DNA from: Emiliania huxleyi CCMP1516
Lineage: Eukaryota > Haptophyta > Isochrysidales > Noelaerhabdaceae
Length of the DNA stretch: 64,000 nt
Assembly: GCF_000372725.1 (NCBI RefSeq)
Contig: NW_005200680.1
Location: forward strand, 1 to 64,000
Reading direction: 5' to 3'
In this document: piece by piece, positions 54,926-64,000 of the stretch
How positions within the stretch are numbered: the stretch's first letter is position 1
How the letters are laid out: each line of letters opens with the position of its first letter
Notes under the pieces: model-generated
What the model was told of the DNA's origin: nothing
Database searches by the model: none
What the model saw: the letters and a program-made list of their open reading frames with translations, nothing else
Translations under genes and position numbers: made by a program

Positions 54926-57389
54926 ATGACGATGCCACAAAGCTCACAGGAGCGCAAAACCGACACCAACATCAAGCAAGCGGTTCTCGTCTCCGCCTTC
55001 GCGGCCGCCCTCCTGGCCGCGTCGCCGACGCCCAAGCTGGTGCTTGCACCGCTCGCCTTTGTCGCTCTCATCCTCTTCGTCAAGCTCTTCGAGCTGTACG
55101 AGTCCGCCACCCGCATCCGGCCGCTCGACGTTCCCACGCAGACGGCGGACGAGCTCATCGACTACAGCGCAGCTACTGGCCCACTCTACACCACGGACCC
55201 GGCCGGCGAGGCGGTACGAGCCCTCCAGCGCCGCCCTCGAGCCTCTCTGCCCTGCGAGCCCGCCACCTTACCCAAGCCCCGCCCCTCGCGCTAGATCGTG
55301 CGCGTCTCCAAGAGCGGCTGGGCGGCGCTCGAGCCAACCTCGCTGCCAAGGCTCTTCAAACAGGCGACCGCGCGCTTCCCAGACAAGCCGGCCCTCCGCG
55401 TGGAGGCGGACGGCGTCAACGGCGGCGGCTGGGTGACCTACTCGTGGGCCGAGTACTACGCCGAGAGCCAGAGAGTGGCGCAGTCGCTGCTGGCGCTCGG
55501 GCTGGAGGCGCACGACCGCGTCAACATCATCGGCTTCAACTCGCCGCAGTGGTTCATCGCAGAGATGGGCACCCTCCTCGCCGGCGGGGCCGCGGCGGGC
55601 GTCTACGCGTCCAACGGCCCCGACGCGTGCAAGTACATTGCGGTCCACTCGTCCGCGCGCGTCATCTTTTGCGAGGGCCTGCAGCAGGTCGACAAGTACC
55701 TCGGCTTCCGCGAGCAGCTGCCCGACTGCCTCGCCCTCGTCGTGTGGGGGGGCGGCATCTCGCCAGAAGAGATCGCCGCGCGCGCGTCGCTCCCCCGCGA
55801 GGGAGGCCGCCCGCTGCCGGTCTACAGCTGGTCCGACTTCCTCGCGCTCGGCGGCGTCGTGCCGTTGTCGGAGGTCGAGGCGCGCAGCGAGGCGGTGCGG
55901 CCGGGCCATGTGGCGACCCTTGTCTACACGTCTGGCACTACCGGCAACCCGAAGGCAGTCATGGTCTCGAATGACAACATGATCTGGACGTCGTTGAGCG
56001 CCTCGTCGCCCATCTTTGCCGAGGGCGTCAAGGCGGGAGTCTCTCCGCCCGAGAACCTCAAGATTGTCTCGTACCTCCCGCTCTCGCACGTGCTCGGCCA
56101 GATCCTCGACCTGATCGGGCCGATGGTGGTTACCGCCTGCGGGGCAGGGTACGGGCCAGACCTGCTCGCCAGGCACTACATGACGACGTGGTTCGCACAG
56201 CCGTGAACAGCGTCTCTTCACACCTGCAGCTGTGAACAGGCACTACATGACGACGTGGTTCGCGCGCCCCGACGCGCTCAAGAGCAGCAGCAGCCTCAAG
56301 AGGACGCTCGTCGCCGCGCGACCGACACTCTTCGTCGGCGTGCCCCGCGTCTGGGAGAAGATCAAGGAGGGGATCCAGCAGGTGGGGAAGAAGACGCCCG
56401 CGCCGATCAAGGCGGTCTCCGACTGGGCGAAGCGGCTCTCGCTCGCGGCGGCGCTGGACCGGCAGGTTGGGCGCGAAGCGAGGCGCTCGCTCCCCTTCCT
56501 GATCGCGCGCCACGTCGTGCTGAACCGCATCAAGGCCGCGATCGGGCTCGACCAGTGCCTCGTCCACTACACGGGATCCGCGCCGATGGGGCGCGACGTC
56601 TTCGACTACTTTGCCTCCCTCGACATCGACATCCTCGACACGCTCGGCGCGTCCGAAGCGAGCGGGCCGACGACGCTGAACACGCCGATGATGCACCGCC
56701 TCGGCACGCTCGGCGCCCCGATCCCCGGCGTCGAGGTGTCGGTCGACCACCAGCCGGGCCGTGACAAGCCCGGCGAGGGTGAAATCATCTATCGGGGGCG
56801 GAATGTCTGCATGGGCTACATGAACGACGAGGCAAAGACGGCGGAGGCGATCGACAAGGACGGCTGGTTCCACTCTGGCGACGTTGGCTCCTTCGAGGAC
56901 GGGCTGCTGCGCATCACCGGCCGCATCAAGGAGCTGCTGATCACGGCGGGAGGAGAGAACATCGCCCCTGTGCCGATCGAGGAGCGGCTCAAGGAGCTCT
57001 GCCCCGCCCTGTCCAACGCGATGCTCGTCGGCGACAAGCGGAAGTACAACGTGGTGCTGCTCACGGCCAAGACAGTGCTAGACCTCGCGACCGGCCTCTC
57101 CACGGGCACGCTCGCCCTCGAGGCCCTCGAGGTCTCCTCCGCCGCCACCGACGCCGAGGCGGTCGCCGAGTCGCAGCGCGCCGGCGCGGCGTGGCAGCGG
57201 TACATCCAGCGAGGGATCGACGAGTACAACGCAACGTACGCCGTCTCCAACGCGCAGAAGATCCAAAAGTTCGTCTTGCTGCCGGGCGACTTTTCGGAGC
57301 GCGGCGGCGAGCTGACGCCGACGCTCAAGCTCCGCCGCGCCGCCGCCGTCGAGAAATACGCCGCTGCGATAGAGCGCCTCTACTCGTGA
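54926..57389 (+). CDS. Bubblegum-type long-chain acyl-CoA synthetase
   Basis: Exons 54926-55213, 55295-56172 and 56240-57389; introns of 81 nt (GT-AG) and 67 nt (GC-AG). 771 residues. The N-terminus has a hydrophobic anchor (AVLVSAFAAALLAASPTPKL) and a second helix. The ANL-superfamily core shows the P-loop-like AMP motif LVYTSGTTGNPKAVMVSN, YLPLSHVLGQ, TLFVGVPRVWEKIKEGI, YTGSAPMGRDVFDYF, GASEASGP, DGWFHSGDVGSFEDGLLRIT and GRIKELLITAGGENIAPVPI, which are typical for ACSBG enzymes. It activates long-chain fatty acids with ATP and CoA for lipid synthesis or oxidation, on ER or lipid-droplet membranes. The second intron is an introner insertion with 27-bp exon duplication. Confidence 0.93.
56171..56265 (+). 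repeat. Introner-like insertion with 27-bp exon duplication
   Basis: CAGGCACTACATGACGACGT plus GGTTCGC occurs at 56170-56196 and 56237-56263. Between them is the introner (GTGAACAGCGTCTCTTCACA onwards, ending GTGAACAG). Only one register gives a legal 3' splice site: intron 56173-56239, GC-AG, 67 nt. Its removal joins the two frames and rebuilds RHYMTTWFARPDALKS. Confidence 0.8.
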
Positions 57390-57935
57390 TGCGAGGGCAA
57401 GCACACCGACACTCTCGTGACAAAGCTGACACGTGACAGAGCCGTCCACTCCGACTTCACAGTTCCAGTGTTCCACAGACCGCACGCGCGCACACGGTGC
57501 GGCTCGGTCTCTAGCACCCGGTCGTCGATAGCCGTATCCGCAATCCGGTGAGTGCGCCGCGCGACGGGGTCGAGTGGGGCTGGGCGTCTCGCGCGAGAAC
57601 GACACACGCTCCCTCGTCCCCGCGCGTGTTTGTTTATTTGTGAGCTGTGGTACAGGTTTAAAAGGTAAGGTAACAACGTCCCTCCGCACACTCCACGCAC
57701 ACCACGCACAATCCACAAACGACAAAGTCAAAGATCAAAGTGTGGTGGGGGGGGCAAGCAAGCTGCAAGGGGGCAGGGCCAGGGGGGGCGGGGAGGGCGA
57801 GACCCCCTCAAGTGGAAGTGCATCCCTGAGCTGTGGTACGCTGCTACTGGTCTAGTGTGGACACTAGTAAGTTTGAGCCGTACAGGGGAGAGGCGCCGAC
57901 ACGCGACCCACTCTCACACCGGGGCCCCGCCTCGC
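57390..57935. other. Convergent intergenic
   Basis: Contains a G-rich tract near 57744-57756 and AAAAGGTAAGGTAACAACGT (57660), weakly like element A. No gene. Confidence 0.4.
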
Positions 57936-58703
57936 TCACAGGAAGAACGCGGCTCGCACGTCGGCGAGGACGTCGGCGAGAGTCTCCGAGTCCTCGACGC
58001 CGGCCAAGTCGCGCTCCGCCCGCGAGAGGAAGGGGCGGAGCTCGGCCTCGCGGAAGAGCCTCTGCTCGACAATCTGCCGAAGCAGGGTCTCGAGCAGCAG
58101 CGCGCCGCGGCCGCCGCTTGCTGCCTCCTCCGCCCTCGCAGCCGCCCCTCCGCCCACCCCTCGCCGGGCGACGCCCGCCGCCGCCGACCCGCGGCGCGAG
58201 TCGGGCAGCAGCGGCTCGCGCCTCGCAAGCTCCGCCGTCCTCTGCGCCCGCCGCGCCGCAACCTCCCTCCAAACCAGCTCCGGCGGCAGTGGCGCCGAGG
58301 CGCGCATCTGGTAGGGCGGCCGCATCTGCTGCATCGAGAGGCGCGACGCCTGCCTCGCGATGCGGCGCTCCATGTGCATGCGCCGCCTCGCGTGCGCCTC
58401 CAGCGACTCGTCGCGCCGCTGCCGATTCTCCGACAGCCGGCGGGATAGTTCCTGCGGCGACGTGCCGGGTGCCCACTGGTTGTCGACGCCCGAGCGCGGC
58501 GGCGGCGGTGCGGGCGCCGTCCGGCGAAGGCCTTCGACATCTCTGGTGGTGGTGAGCTGTGAAGGGCGCCGCTGCTGCGCCTCTCTGAGCTGCGCCAGGC
58601 GGCGGCCGTGCTCGCGCATGCGCTCGATATAGCGGTCTCGTCCGCCGAGAGACTCGATGAAGTCGAAGGCCGTCGAGTCTCGGGGTAGAGTGTGCGAGGT
58701 CAT
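57936..58703 (-). CDS. Conserved-looking hypothetical helical protein
   Basis: Single exon, 255 residues from ATG 58701-58703 (MTSHTLPRDSTAFDFIESLG). Strongly charged helices dominate: RDRYIERMREHGRRLAQLRE, RRLSENRQRRDESLEAHARR, RIARQASRLSMQQMRPPYQM. The C-terminal 60 residues form a distinct helical domain (LLETLLRQIVEQRLFREAEL, then EDSETLADVLADVRAAF). The pattern resembles small flagellar or basal-body coiled-coil proteins, but I cannot name a family. Confidence 0.6.
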   Translation of the reverse strand: MTSHTLPRDSTAFDFIESLGGRDRYIERMREHGRRLAQLREAQQRRPSQLTTTRDVEGLRRTAPAPPPPRSGVDNQWAPGTSPQELSRRLSENRQRRDESLEAHARRRMHMERRIARQASRLSMQQMRPPYQMRASAPLPPELVWREVAARRAQRTAELARREPLLPDSRRGSAAAGVARRGVGGGAAARAEEAASGGRGALLLETLLRQIVEQRLFREAELRPFLSRAERDLAGVEDSETLADVLADVRAAFFL

Positions 58704-58865
58704 GGCACCGATCGGAAATCAAGACCACTCAGCCACTAGACTGACCTGCCGAGCGAGAGCTAGCAAAAAAGAATTTAAAAACCGCACTCTCTCTCACAGC
58801 TGACAGGCTCGACACAGGTGCGGAACTGGCGCGTGCTAGTACTATCACCGGCACACCACCGGAGC

Positions 58866-58915
58866 CTAAGCGACTCCGTTAAGAACGGCAATGCACTTAG
58901 CAGCGTGCACAATTC
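58866..58915 (-). pseudogene. Third copy of the VHAAKCIAVLNGVA terminal exon
   Basis: On the minus strand VHAAKCIAVLNGVA-stop, followed by a 3' flank similar to the copies at 52680-52748 and 26290-26362 (GGAGCC, CTGTGAGAGAG, AGAATT). No upstream exon of this copy is recognisable. Confidence 0.5.
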
Positions 58916-59067
58916 TTTAAGCGTTGGAGCCCGTAGCCCGATGCCGATCATCCGGCTCGCTGGGTGCGCTTCTCAGCTCCCCGGCCCTGGATGTGAGGTT
59001 GATGACTGCACTCCAAGTGCTCCAAGTTGGAAAAACGTGCCAGCGTATATCGCAGAATGTGACGACT

Positions 59068-59823
59068 TCAATTCATCACACACGGCATCACACTTGGCAC
59101 CGCGCAGAGAGTCTCGCGCAGCCTTGCCCGCGTCACGGACGACCCCTCGCTCACGTTGTTTTGGAATTGCGGGCGCACGCTGTAATTGTATCTCCCGGGG
59201 AGATTTCGATCTAGGGATAGCAGACTGGAGCCGCCGAGATGCTCGACACCGCCGTGCGCCGCCGGCGGGATCCAGTCTAGGATCCAGTGGAGGAAGTCCT
59301 CCTTGCCGGCACCTAACTTGATTCCCAAGGGCGTCAAGGGCAGATTGTTCTGGCTCATGACGTCCGTCATCATCGACAGGTGCAATCCGAAGCGCCGCTG
59401 CAGCGCGAAGCGCAGCACCCACGAGGGCAGACGGAAGTGCGCGCGGGTCGGGATCGCGTTCACGAGCGCCGAGGTCTTGTGCCTTTTTGTGCCTCTGTAT
59501 GTGGAATGTGTGCTCTGTGTCTGTCGGCCGTTGTGTGTTTTAGATGAACGAACCGTCCCCCCTAGGGGTTTCCGAAACAAGATTCGTGCTGCCTCGCACA
59601 AAAGCACCGGGCAGTCGATCGCCTCGCACCGGATGTCGGGAATGTCGCGATCCGTCGCGATCGTGCTCGCCCCGTGCAGCGCATGCACGGTGCCGCGTCG
59701 CCTGCTGCCGTCGGCACTGGCGCCGGGCCTGGCGGCACTGGCGGCAGCGGTCCCGGCGGCAGTGGCGGCGGCGGGTCTGGCAGCGGCACTGGTGGCGGCA
59801 GGCCTGGCTGCTAGCAGCGGCAC
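59068..59823 (-). CDS. ORF of doubtful status
   Basis: A 251-codon minus-strand frame. Its first 45 codons come from a GCC/GGC-rich tract and are suspect. The middle has protein-like segments: HALHGASTIATDRDIPDIRC, RLPSWVLRFALQRRFGLHLS, LGIKLGAGKEDFLHWILDWI. The last one overlaps an imperfect match to the terminal repeat of the 6815-8144 element. It could be a decayed gene or part of an element-encoded protein. No family recognised. Confidence 0.3.
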   Translation of the reverse strand: MPLLAARPAATSAAARPAAATAAGTAAASAARPGASADGSRRRGTVHALHGASTIATDRDIPDIRCEAIDCPVLLCEAARILFRKPLGGTVRSSKTHNGRQTQSTHSTYRGTKRHKTSALVNAIPTRAHFRLPSWVLRFALQRRFGLHLSMMTDVMSQNNLPLTPLGIKLGAGKEDFLHWILDWIPPAAHGGVEHLGGSSLLSLDRNLPGRYNYSVRPQFQNNVSEGSSVTRARLRETLCAVPSVMPCVMN

Positions 59824-59833
59824 TCCCCTTGCC

Positions 59834-59878
59834 CCACCACCTCGCGTGTGTGGAGAAGTTTACCTTGCCTTACCTTAG
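59834..59878 (+). repeat. Element A, copy 3
   Basis: CCCCACCACCTCGCGTGTGT then GGAGAAGTTTACCTTGCC, same orientation as the copy at 4760-4810, with a shorter TTACC tail. No clear flanking duplication. Confidence 0.5.
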
Positions 59879-60715
59879 ACGGGCGCGCCCGACGTAATGC
59901 CTCCGAGCGTACCGCCCGCGTAGTTGGACGAGACGCCGAGCGCGGGTTGCCTAGTACCATACCTCCAGAGTACCGAATCCAGTGTGGGTTCATCTCCGTG
60001 GGTGGTGCGGTACTGGCGCGCGCGTGTGTGGGGCTGTAGCCTGTGTTTGGCCGCTCCGACCCGTTCACTATCAGAACCGTGCCTGGGCCACAAGAATCGC
60101 ACACGGGGAGCGGCTCAGGGGCCCAGTAAGCCGCGGAATCGCCAAATGTCACAACCCACCTCACCCCGGGCTGGACCTAGTCGAACGCGAGTAGGTCCGT
60201 CGGAGTACCGCGGGGAGACTACGGCTGCTCTTGCCCGGCGCGAACCCGGAACCCCGATCGTTCTCCTTGTCGTCGTTGTCTTGTTGCCGTCTTATTTTTG
60301 GCCGTGCGTTTTGGTGTGTCAAACCGGGTGGTTGAATACGATCAATGATACATTACCACGCGGCGCTTACACAAATGCCAATTGGCTCCAGCCACAGGCA
60401 CAGCGAGAGACCTCTCGGGTTCTCGCGCTAGTGAACTGGAGGAGAAGCGGGTCGAGCCTCGGCGCAGAGGGCAGCCTAGCGGGCGGGAACCCTTACCCCG
60501 CGCCCGCCGCTGCCCGCCGCTTTGTGCGCGGATCCTCCGAGCGCCACGAGGCTCCTGACACAGCTCCCGACTAGCGTCGGCTCCTGCTCAGACAGGCGCC
60601 AACCTATCAGTTCTCAAAGCGCCTAAAGCAAAACAAGGAAAACTGCGAAATTTTCTCTTTTCTTTCTTTCTGTATACAAAATGCGCCTGGCGGGCGGACC
60701 TTCTCAGCTCACAGC
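59879..60715. other. Intergenic, nothing recognised
   Basis: No gene supported. Repeat F copy 2 (TATACAAAATGCGCCTGGCG) sits at 60672-60701, in the 3' flank of the RCC1 gene. Confidence 0.4.
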
Positions 60716-62170
60716 TCACTCCCGCTCCCACACCTCGATCTTCTTGGGCAGCAGCTGGCTCGATAGGTCCTCTCCGTGGCCTAGGCAGCGGTACTCGCCC
60801 TCGCCCCAAGCAAAGACAGCGCCATCGGCCGTGATGGCGACGCTGTGGTCGACTCCAGCCGACACAGCGACGACGCGCTGCCCTGCAAAGGCCTCGATCT
60901 TCTTCGGTAGCGGCTGGGTCTGCAGGTCGCCGTGGCCCAACATGCCAAAGGCTCCATTGCCCCAGCTCCAGACGGCGCCATCAGCGGTGAGGGCGAGGCT
61001 GTGGTAGTATCCTACCGACACAGCGACGACGCGCTTGCCAGCGAAGGCCTCGATCTTCTTGGGCAGGAGCTGGTCCTGCTGGTCGCCGTGGCCGAGGCGG
61101 CCAAAGCCTCCATTGCCCCAGCTCCAAAGGGCGCTGTCGGCGGTGAGGGCGATGCTGTGGCGGGCTCCAGCCGCCACCGCGACGACGCGCTGGCCGGTAA
61201 AGGCCTCGACCTTCTTCGGCAGCAGCTGGCGCTGCTGGTCGCCGTGGCCCAACCGGCCTCGCTCTCCACTGCCCCAGCTCCAGACGGCTCCGTCGGCGGA
61301 GAGGGCGAGGCTGTGGCCGCCTCCAGCCGACACAGCGACGACGCGCCGCCCAGCCAAAGCCTCGATCTTCTTGGGAAGCAGCTGGTTCTGCTCGTCGCCG
61401 TGGCCCAGCTTGCCTGTGGCTCCCCAACCCCAGCTCCAGAGGGCGCCGTCGGCGGAGAGGGCGAGGCTGTGGCCGCCTCCAGCCGAGACAGTGGCAACGC
61501 TCTGCCCAGCCAAGGCCTCGATCTTCTTGGGCTGCCACTGGTCCTGCACGTCGCCGTGGCCCAGCCCGCCCAAGCCTCCAAAGCCCAAGCTCCAGACGGT
61601 GCCGTCAGCGGCGAGGGCAAGGCTGTGGCCGCCTCCAGCCGACACGCTCACGGCGCGCTCGCCGCCCAGCGTTGACGGAAGGCGGGTCGGCGTGTTGAGC
61701 CGCAGCACGCCCTCGCCGTGACCGAGAAGGCCTGCAAAGTCCACCGCGTCGTCCTCCTCGTCCTCCTCGCCCTGTGCTGCCGTGCCGCACGACGCGAGCC
61801 GCCCCTCGCCGTCAATGAAAAGGCTGTGCCGCCAGCCTCCTGCCGCCCTCGCCGGCGGGTTGGACTCGCACAGCAGCGCAGCGAAGCACAGCCACCGCAC
61901 GGCGCAGCCCTCGCCCTCTGGCTGCGCCGGCAGCTCGAAGCCGCGCTCTTGCGCCCACAAGCGGATGCCCTCCGCCGCAAGCGAGGCGTGGAAGAGCAGC
62001 GAGACGGCCGCGACGCGAGCGATGTCGGCGGGGTCGCAGCGAGAGAGGGCGCGCGCGATGAGCTCCGTGGGGAGGTCGAGGAGGCGGGCGGGCGGCGGCG
62101 TGCTTTGCGAGGGGGCGGCGGTGGCGGCGGCGGCGAGGCGGCGCGAGCGGCGGCGCGGCGGGGTGGACAT
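60716..62170 (-). CDS. F-box and RCC1-repeat protein (copy 2)
   Basis: Single exon, 484 residues from ATG 62168-62170 (MSTPPRRRSRRLAAAATAAP). It has the same plan as 27577-29022: Arg/Pro-rich start, F-box-like LLDLPTELIARALSRCDPAD, an acidic insert after residue 125 (EEDEEDDAVDFAG), then seven RCC1 blades with GGGHSLALSADGA and LGHGD motifs. The first 110 residues are almost identical to copy 1, while the blades have diverged more. The frame is open upstream of the ATG but lacks F-box homology there. The short upstream AAAAAGAATT string is shared with copy 1 (27540-27575). Confidence 0.82.
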   Translation of the reverse strand: MSTPPRRRSRRLAAAATAAPSQSTPPPARLLDLPTELIARALSRCDPADIARVAAVSLLFHASLAAEGIRLWAQERGFELPAQPEGEGCAVRWLCFAALLCESNPPARAAGGWRHSLFIDGEGRLASCGTAAQGEEDEEDDAVDFAGLLGHGEGVLRLNTPTRLPSTLGGERAVSVSAGGGHSLALAADGTVWSLGFGGLGGLGHGDVQDQWQPKKIEALAGQSVATVSAGGGHSLALSADGALWSWGWGATGKLGHGDEQNQLLPKKIEALAGRRVVAVSAGGGHSLALSADGAVWSWGSGERGRLGHGDQQRQLLPKKVEAFTGQRVVAVAAGARHSIALTADSALWSWGNGGFGRLGHGDQQDQLLPKKIEAFAGKRVVAVSVGYYHSLALTADGAVWSWGNGAFGMLGHGDLQTQPLPKKIEAFAGQRVVAVSAGVDHSVAITADGAVFAWGEGEYRCLGHGEDLSSQLLPKKIEVWERE

Positions 62171-62348
62171 CGCGAGAAAAAGAATTCCCGCGCAGCCATG
62201 GCGGGCGCGCCGCGGCCGCGCGCACCCTTCGTCACAATGCCAACCGCGCGCGGCCGTCGACCGGCAAGCACACGCCTCGACTCGGACACACTGCTCCGAG
62301 GGCAAGGGAGAGGGGCTGGCGGACTCGGGGCCGGTGCTTTGACGCAGC

Positions 62349-62690
62349 ATGCCCTCATCGCTGCTCGAGCGCGTAAGGACCAGCGCGGAGACGGTCCGGC
62401 CCACCTTCCTCTTTTTTCGCGGCTCGACATGGAGCCATCGCCCCGGTGAGACCAACTACGGGGAGGGCGTGCGGCTCACGCTGCAGCGTGCGCTCTCCAC
62501 CTTTCAGCTGCCGCGGCACATCTCGGTCGAGCGCTCGCTCTCACCATTGAAGGTTACGCCCCGCCTCAAGAAGCAGCGGGCCATCTTCTCCGAGGACCCG
62601 GTGTCTCTCCCCCTCTACCTCGAGGAGATGAGCCTCTCCGACTTTTGCCTCTGCCCGATGGGCTCGACCTCGTGGACGCTGCGCATGTGC
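62349..62690 (+). pseudogene. Exostosin-like (GT47) fragment
   Basis: A frame from ATG 62349 encodes RVRTSAETVRPTFLFFRGST, then YGEGVRLTLQ, and near 62645 DFCLCPMGSTSWTLRM, matching the FLFFRG and FCLCP-G motifs of exostosin-family glycosyltransferases. Upstream and downstream parts of the domain are absent: the RCC1 gene begins 180 bases to the left and repeat sequence follows on the right. It is either one exon of a gene with exons I cannot see, or a truncated copy. Confidence 0.5.
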
Positions 62691-62774
62691 GCCCACCCCC
62701 CCTCCCCCCCTCCTCCCCTCCTCGTCCGTGCCGTCGCGCGAGAGAGAGCTTGCGGGCGCGCCCACAGTTTGTGA

Positions 62775-63200
62775 ACGAGAGTCTCACTCAGTTGGGATCT
62801 TCCCAGTCCACCAAGCACCAGAAAACTCATAAAAACAGAGCAGGCATCTCACCAGAAAATTAAGAAAGAAAGAAAACAGGCAACCCAGGGTTTCGGAGGC
62901 GGCGGCACGCCGCCACACCAGAAAAATCACGAAGTCGGAAATTATGACCGTAAATTCTTTCTCGGGAAGCCGTCGCCCGCGAACACTTCTCTCCCCGCGC
63001 CTTGCCTGTCGCGTGAATCGTATAAATAAATAAATAAAACGGACACACCAAACAAGGGGCGGGAGAAGGATGACAGGGTCCCCACCTGCGCGAGCAGGAT
63101 CTTGGAAAGACGATCAGGGACACAAGTGGGCGACCGTTCTCTTTTTCGGGGTCGATGTTAGTGGCAAAACCGCGCCGCTTGGGGCGCCTGCGGCGCCCTT
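62775..63200. repeat. Intergenic with repeat E copy 3
   Basis: 63039-63124 is the best copy of repeat E (GGACACACCAAACAAGGGGC to GACGATCAGGGACACA), preceded by a TAAATAAATAAATAAAA tract. Upstream, GAAGCCGTCGCCCGCG and CGCGTGAATCGTA resemble 27455-27520. Further right is a GCGCC-rich stretch. Confidence 0.5.
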
Positions 63201-63299
63201 GGGCGCGCTGCGCGCGCCTGTTTTGGGGGGGCTAGAGCTCTACCAGCACCCAAAAAATGCCTCTTTTTCGCCAAAAGCTACAGAGGCTCTTGGAGAGCC

Positions 63300-64000
63300 T
63301 GTGGCCGGCGCCTTGCCCGCCGTCTCGGTTGCTCTGGAGCGGGCGGAGACACGCGAGCTGCTCGCTTCGATGCCGCTGCGAAGTCCGAGCGACTCGGACC
63401 TCGAGAGTTACAAATCAGAGCAGCCTCTCCTCTCGCCCGGCAAATCCAACCCTGCCGAAAAGAGTTCGAGCGCGGGTCATCGGCCGCCGACGGCGGCCTT
63501 CCCGGACGAGCCGCTGCGACCAAAGGCTGGCGCGGCTGCGATGGGTGTGGCGGCGCTGCTGGTTGCGGGCTACCTGCTGCTGGGGAAGCGGCACGTGAGC
63601 AGCAGCTGGCACACGTCGCACGTCTTCCCGCGCGTCGGCGGCGTCACGGGCACGTCGTATCAGCGTGAGGGCGGGCACGACCCGGGAGGGTTCGCGCTGT
63701 GCAGGCAGCTGATCGGCGCGCTGCTGATGGCGGCGCTCGGCTACTGCCGCGAGGGGTCCAGCATCTTTGCCCTGAGGAGGAGCGACCACCGCGCGATTGC
63801 TAAACTCGGCGCGCCGTCCGCCCGCTCCGCCTGCCGACGAGCGGCGACGCGCGAGGCGGCACGCGCGTGCACTGGTCCGCGGCCTGCCCCCCGCTGTAGG
63901 CGTGTTCCACTACCTCAACTCCGTGCTCTTCATCTGGGGCTTCAAGCTCTCCACCCCCTTCTTCGCCTCCGTGGTGCGGCTGTGCCTCCTCCGCCCGCCT
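63300..64000 (+). CDS. Multi-pass membrane protein, possibly DMT-type transporter (runs off right edge)
   Basis: The plus-strand frame containing ALERAETRELLASMPLRSPS is open from before 63200; an ATG occurs at 63370. It has a hydrophilic N-terminal part, a first helix (AAAMGVAALLVAGYLLLG), then LCRQLIGALLMAALGY. After an intron ending CTGTAG|GC near 63898-63899 the frame continues HYLNSVLFIWGFKLSTPFFA. The pattern of short helices with a YLNSVLFIWGFKLS-like segment recalls EamA/WAT1-type transporters, but this is weak. Donor and start codon are not resolved. Confidence 0.5.

Overview
This is a GC-rich nuclear scaffold from a unicellular eukaryotic alga, most likely a haptophyte of the Emiliania/Gephyrocapsa kind. 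The evidence is: closely packed genes on both strands with many very short introns (45-120 nt); about half of the introns I can place by homology or reading frame use GC rather than GT at the 5' splice site; a plastid fibrillin with a bipartite-looking leader; an OPR/RAP-type organelle RNA-binding protein; Pro-rich (PPSPPP) extracellular-type sequence; and many short dispersed repeats. A 100-base run of N at 29229-29328 is a scaffold gap. I found no tRNA, rRNA, CRISPR array or prokaryotic operon.

Layout. 1-5.5 kb: a Pro-rich type II membrane protein (runs off the left edge), an F-box-like protein, a CHAT (caspase-like) domain gene and a dual-specificity phosphatase. 5.9-8.1 kb: two inverted-repeat elements, the first with a 6-bp target-site duplication. 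8.7-17.9 kb (minus): a BRWD/PHIP-type WD40-bromodomain gene whose introns are full of tandem duplications. 18.0-22.7 kb: a 1436-residue ankyrin-RING-Smr protein. 23.2-26.6 kb (minus): a HAD phosphatase with EF-hand, a plastid fibrillin and a decayed gene fragment. 27.6-29.0 kb: F-box/RCC1 protein, with a paralogue at 60.7-62.2 kb. 30.5-36.6 kb: a frame-broken YrhK-like membrane protein, an HPP-EF-hand protein, a coiled-coil protein and a 2OG-oxygenase-like protein. 37.2-42.9 kb: GNA1-like acetyltransferase, glutamate-cysteine ligase and glutathione S-transferase. 43.4-50.3 kb: a hypothetical gene, an F-box/LRR gene and the OPR/RAP gene with 14 almost identical 114-bp repeats. 50.5-58.7 kb: a pentapeptide-repeat fragment, a double HNH-type protein, an unknown family, a bubblegum-type acyl-CoA synthetase and a conserved hypothetical. 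58.9-64 kb: fragments, the second RCC1 gene, an exostosin fragment and a membrane protein leaving the right edge.

Genes are mostly independent housekeeping or regulatory units. The one visible functional neighbourhood is glutathione metabolism: glutamate-cysteine ligase (39.3-41.9 kb) and a glutathione S-transferase (42.2-43.0 kb) lie next to each other in convergent orientation.

The main discovery is in the introns. In at least three genes (GNA1, acyl-CoA synthetase, F-box/LRR), and apparently in the BRWD gene, many introns are flanked by direct duplications of about 20-30 bp of coding sequence arranged so that AG|GC in the upstream copy gives a GC donor and the downstream copy follows an AG acceptor. 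The inserted material belongs to a few recurrent families: a hairpin-forming introner-like element (core CAGCGYCTCTTCAC), GACACTTCC-type filler, AT-rich TTAATTA filler and a 10-bp ATATCTCCCC repeat. Two further very short mobile sequences (element A, about 51 bp; element B, 27-88 bp) carry 8-10-bp target-site duplications. This looks like a genome actively making introns by segment duplication and insertion.
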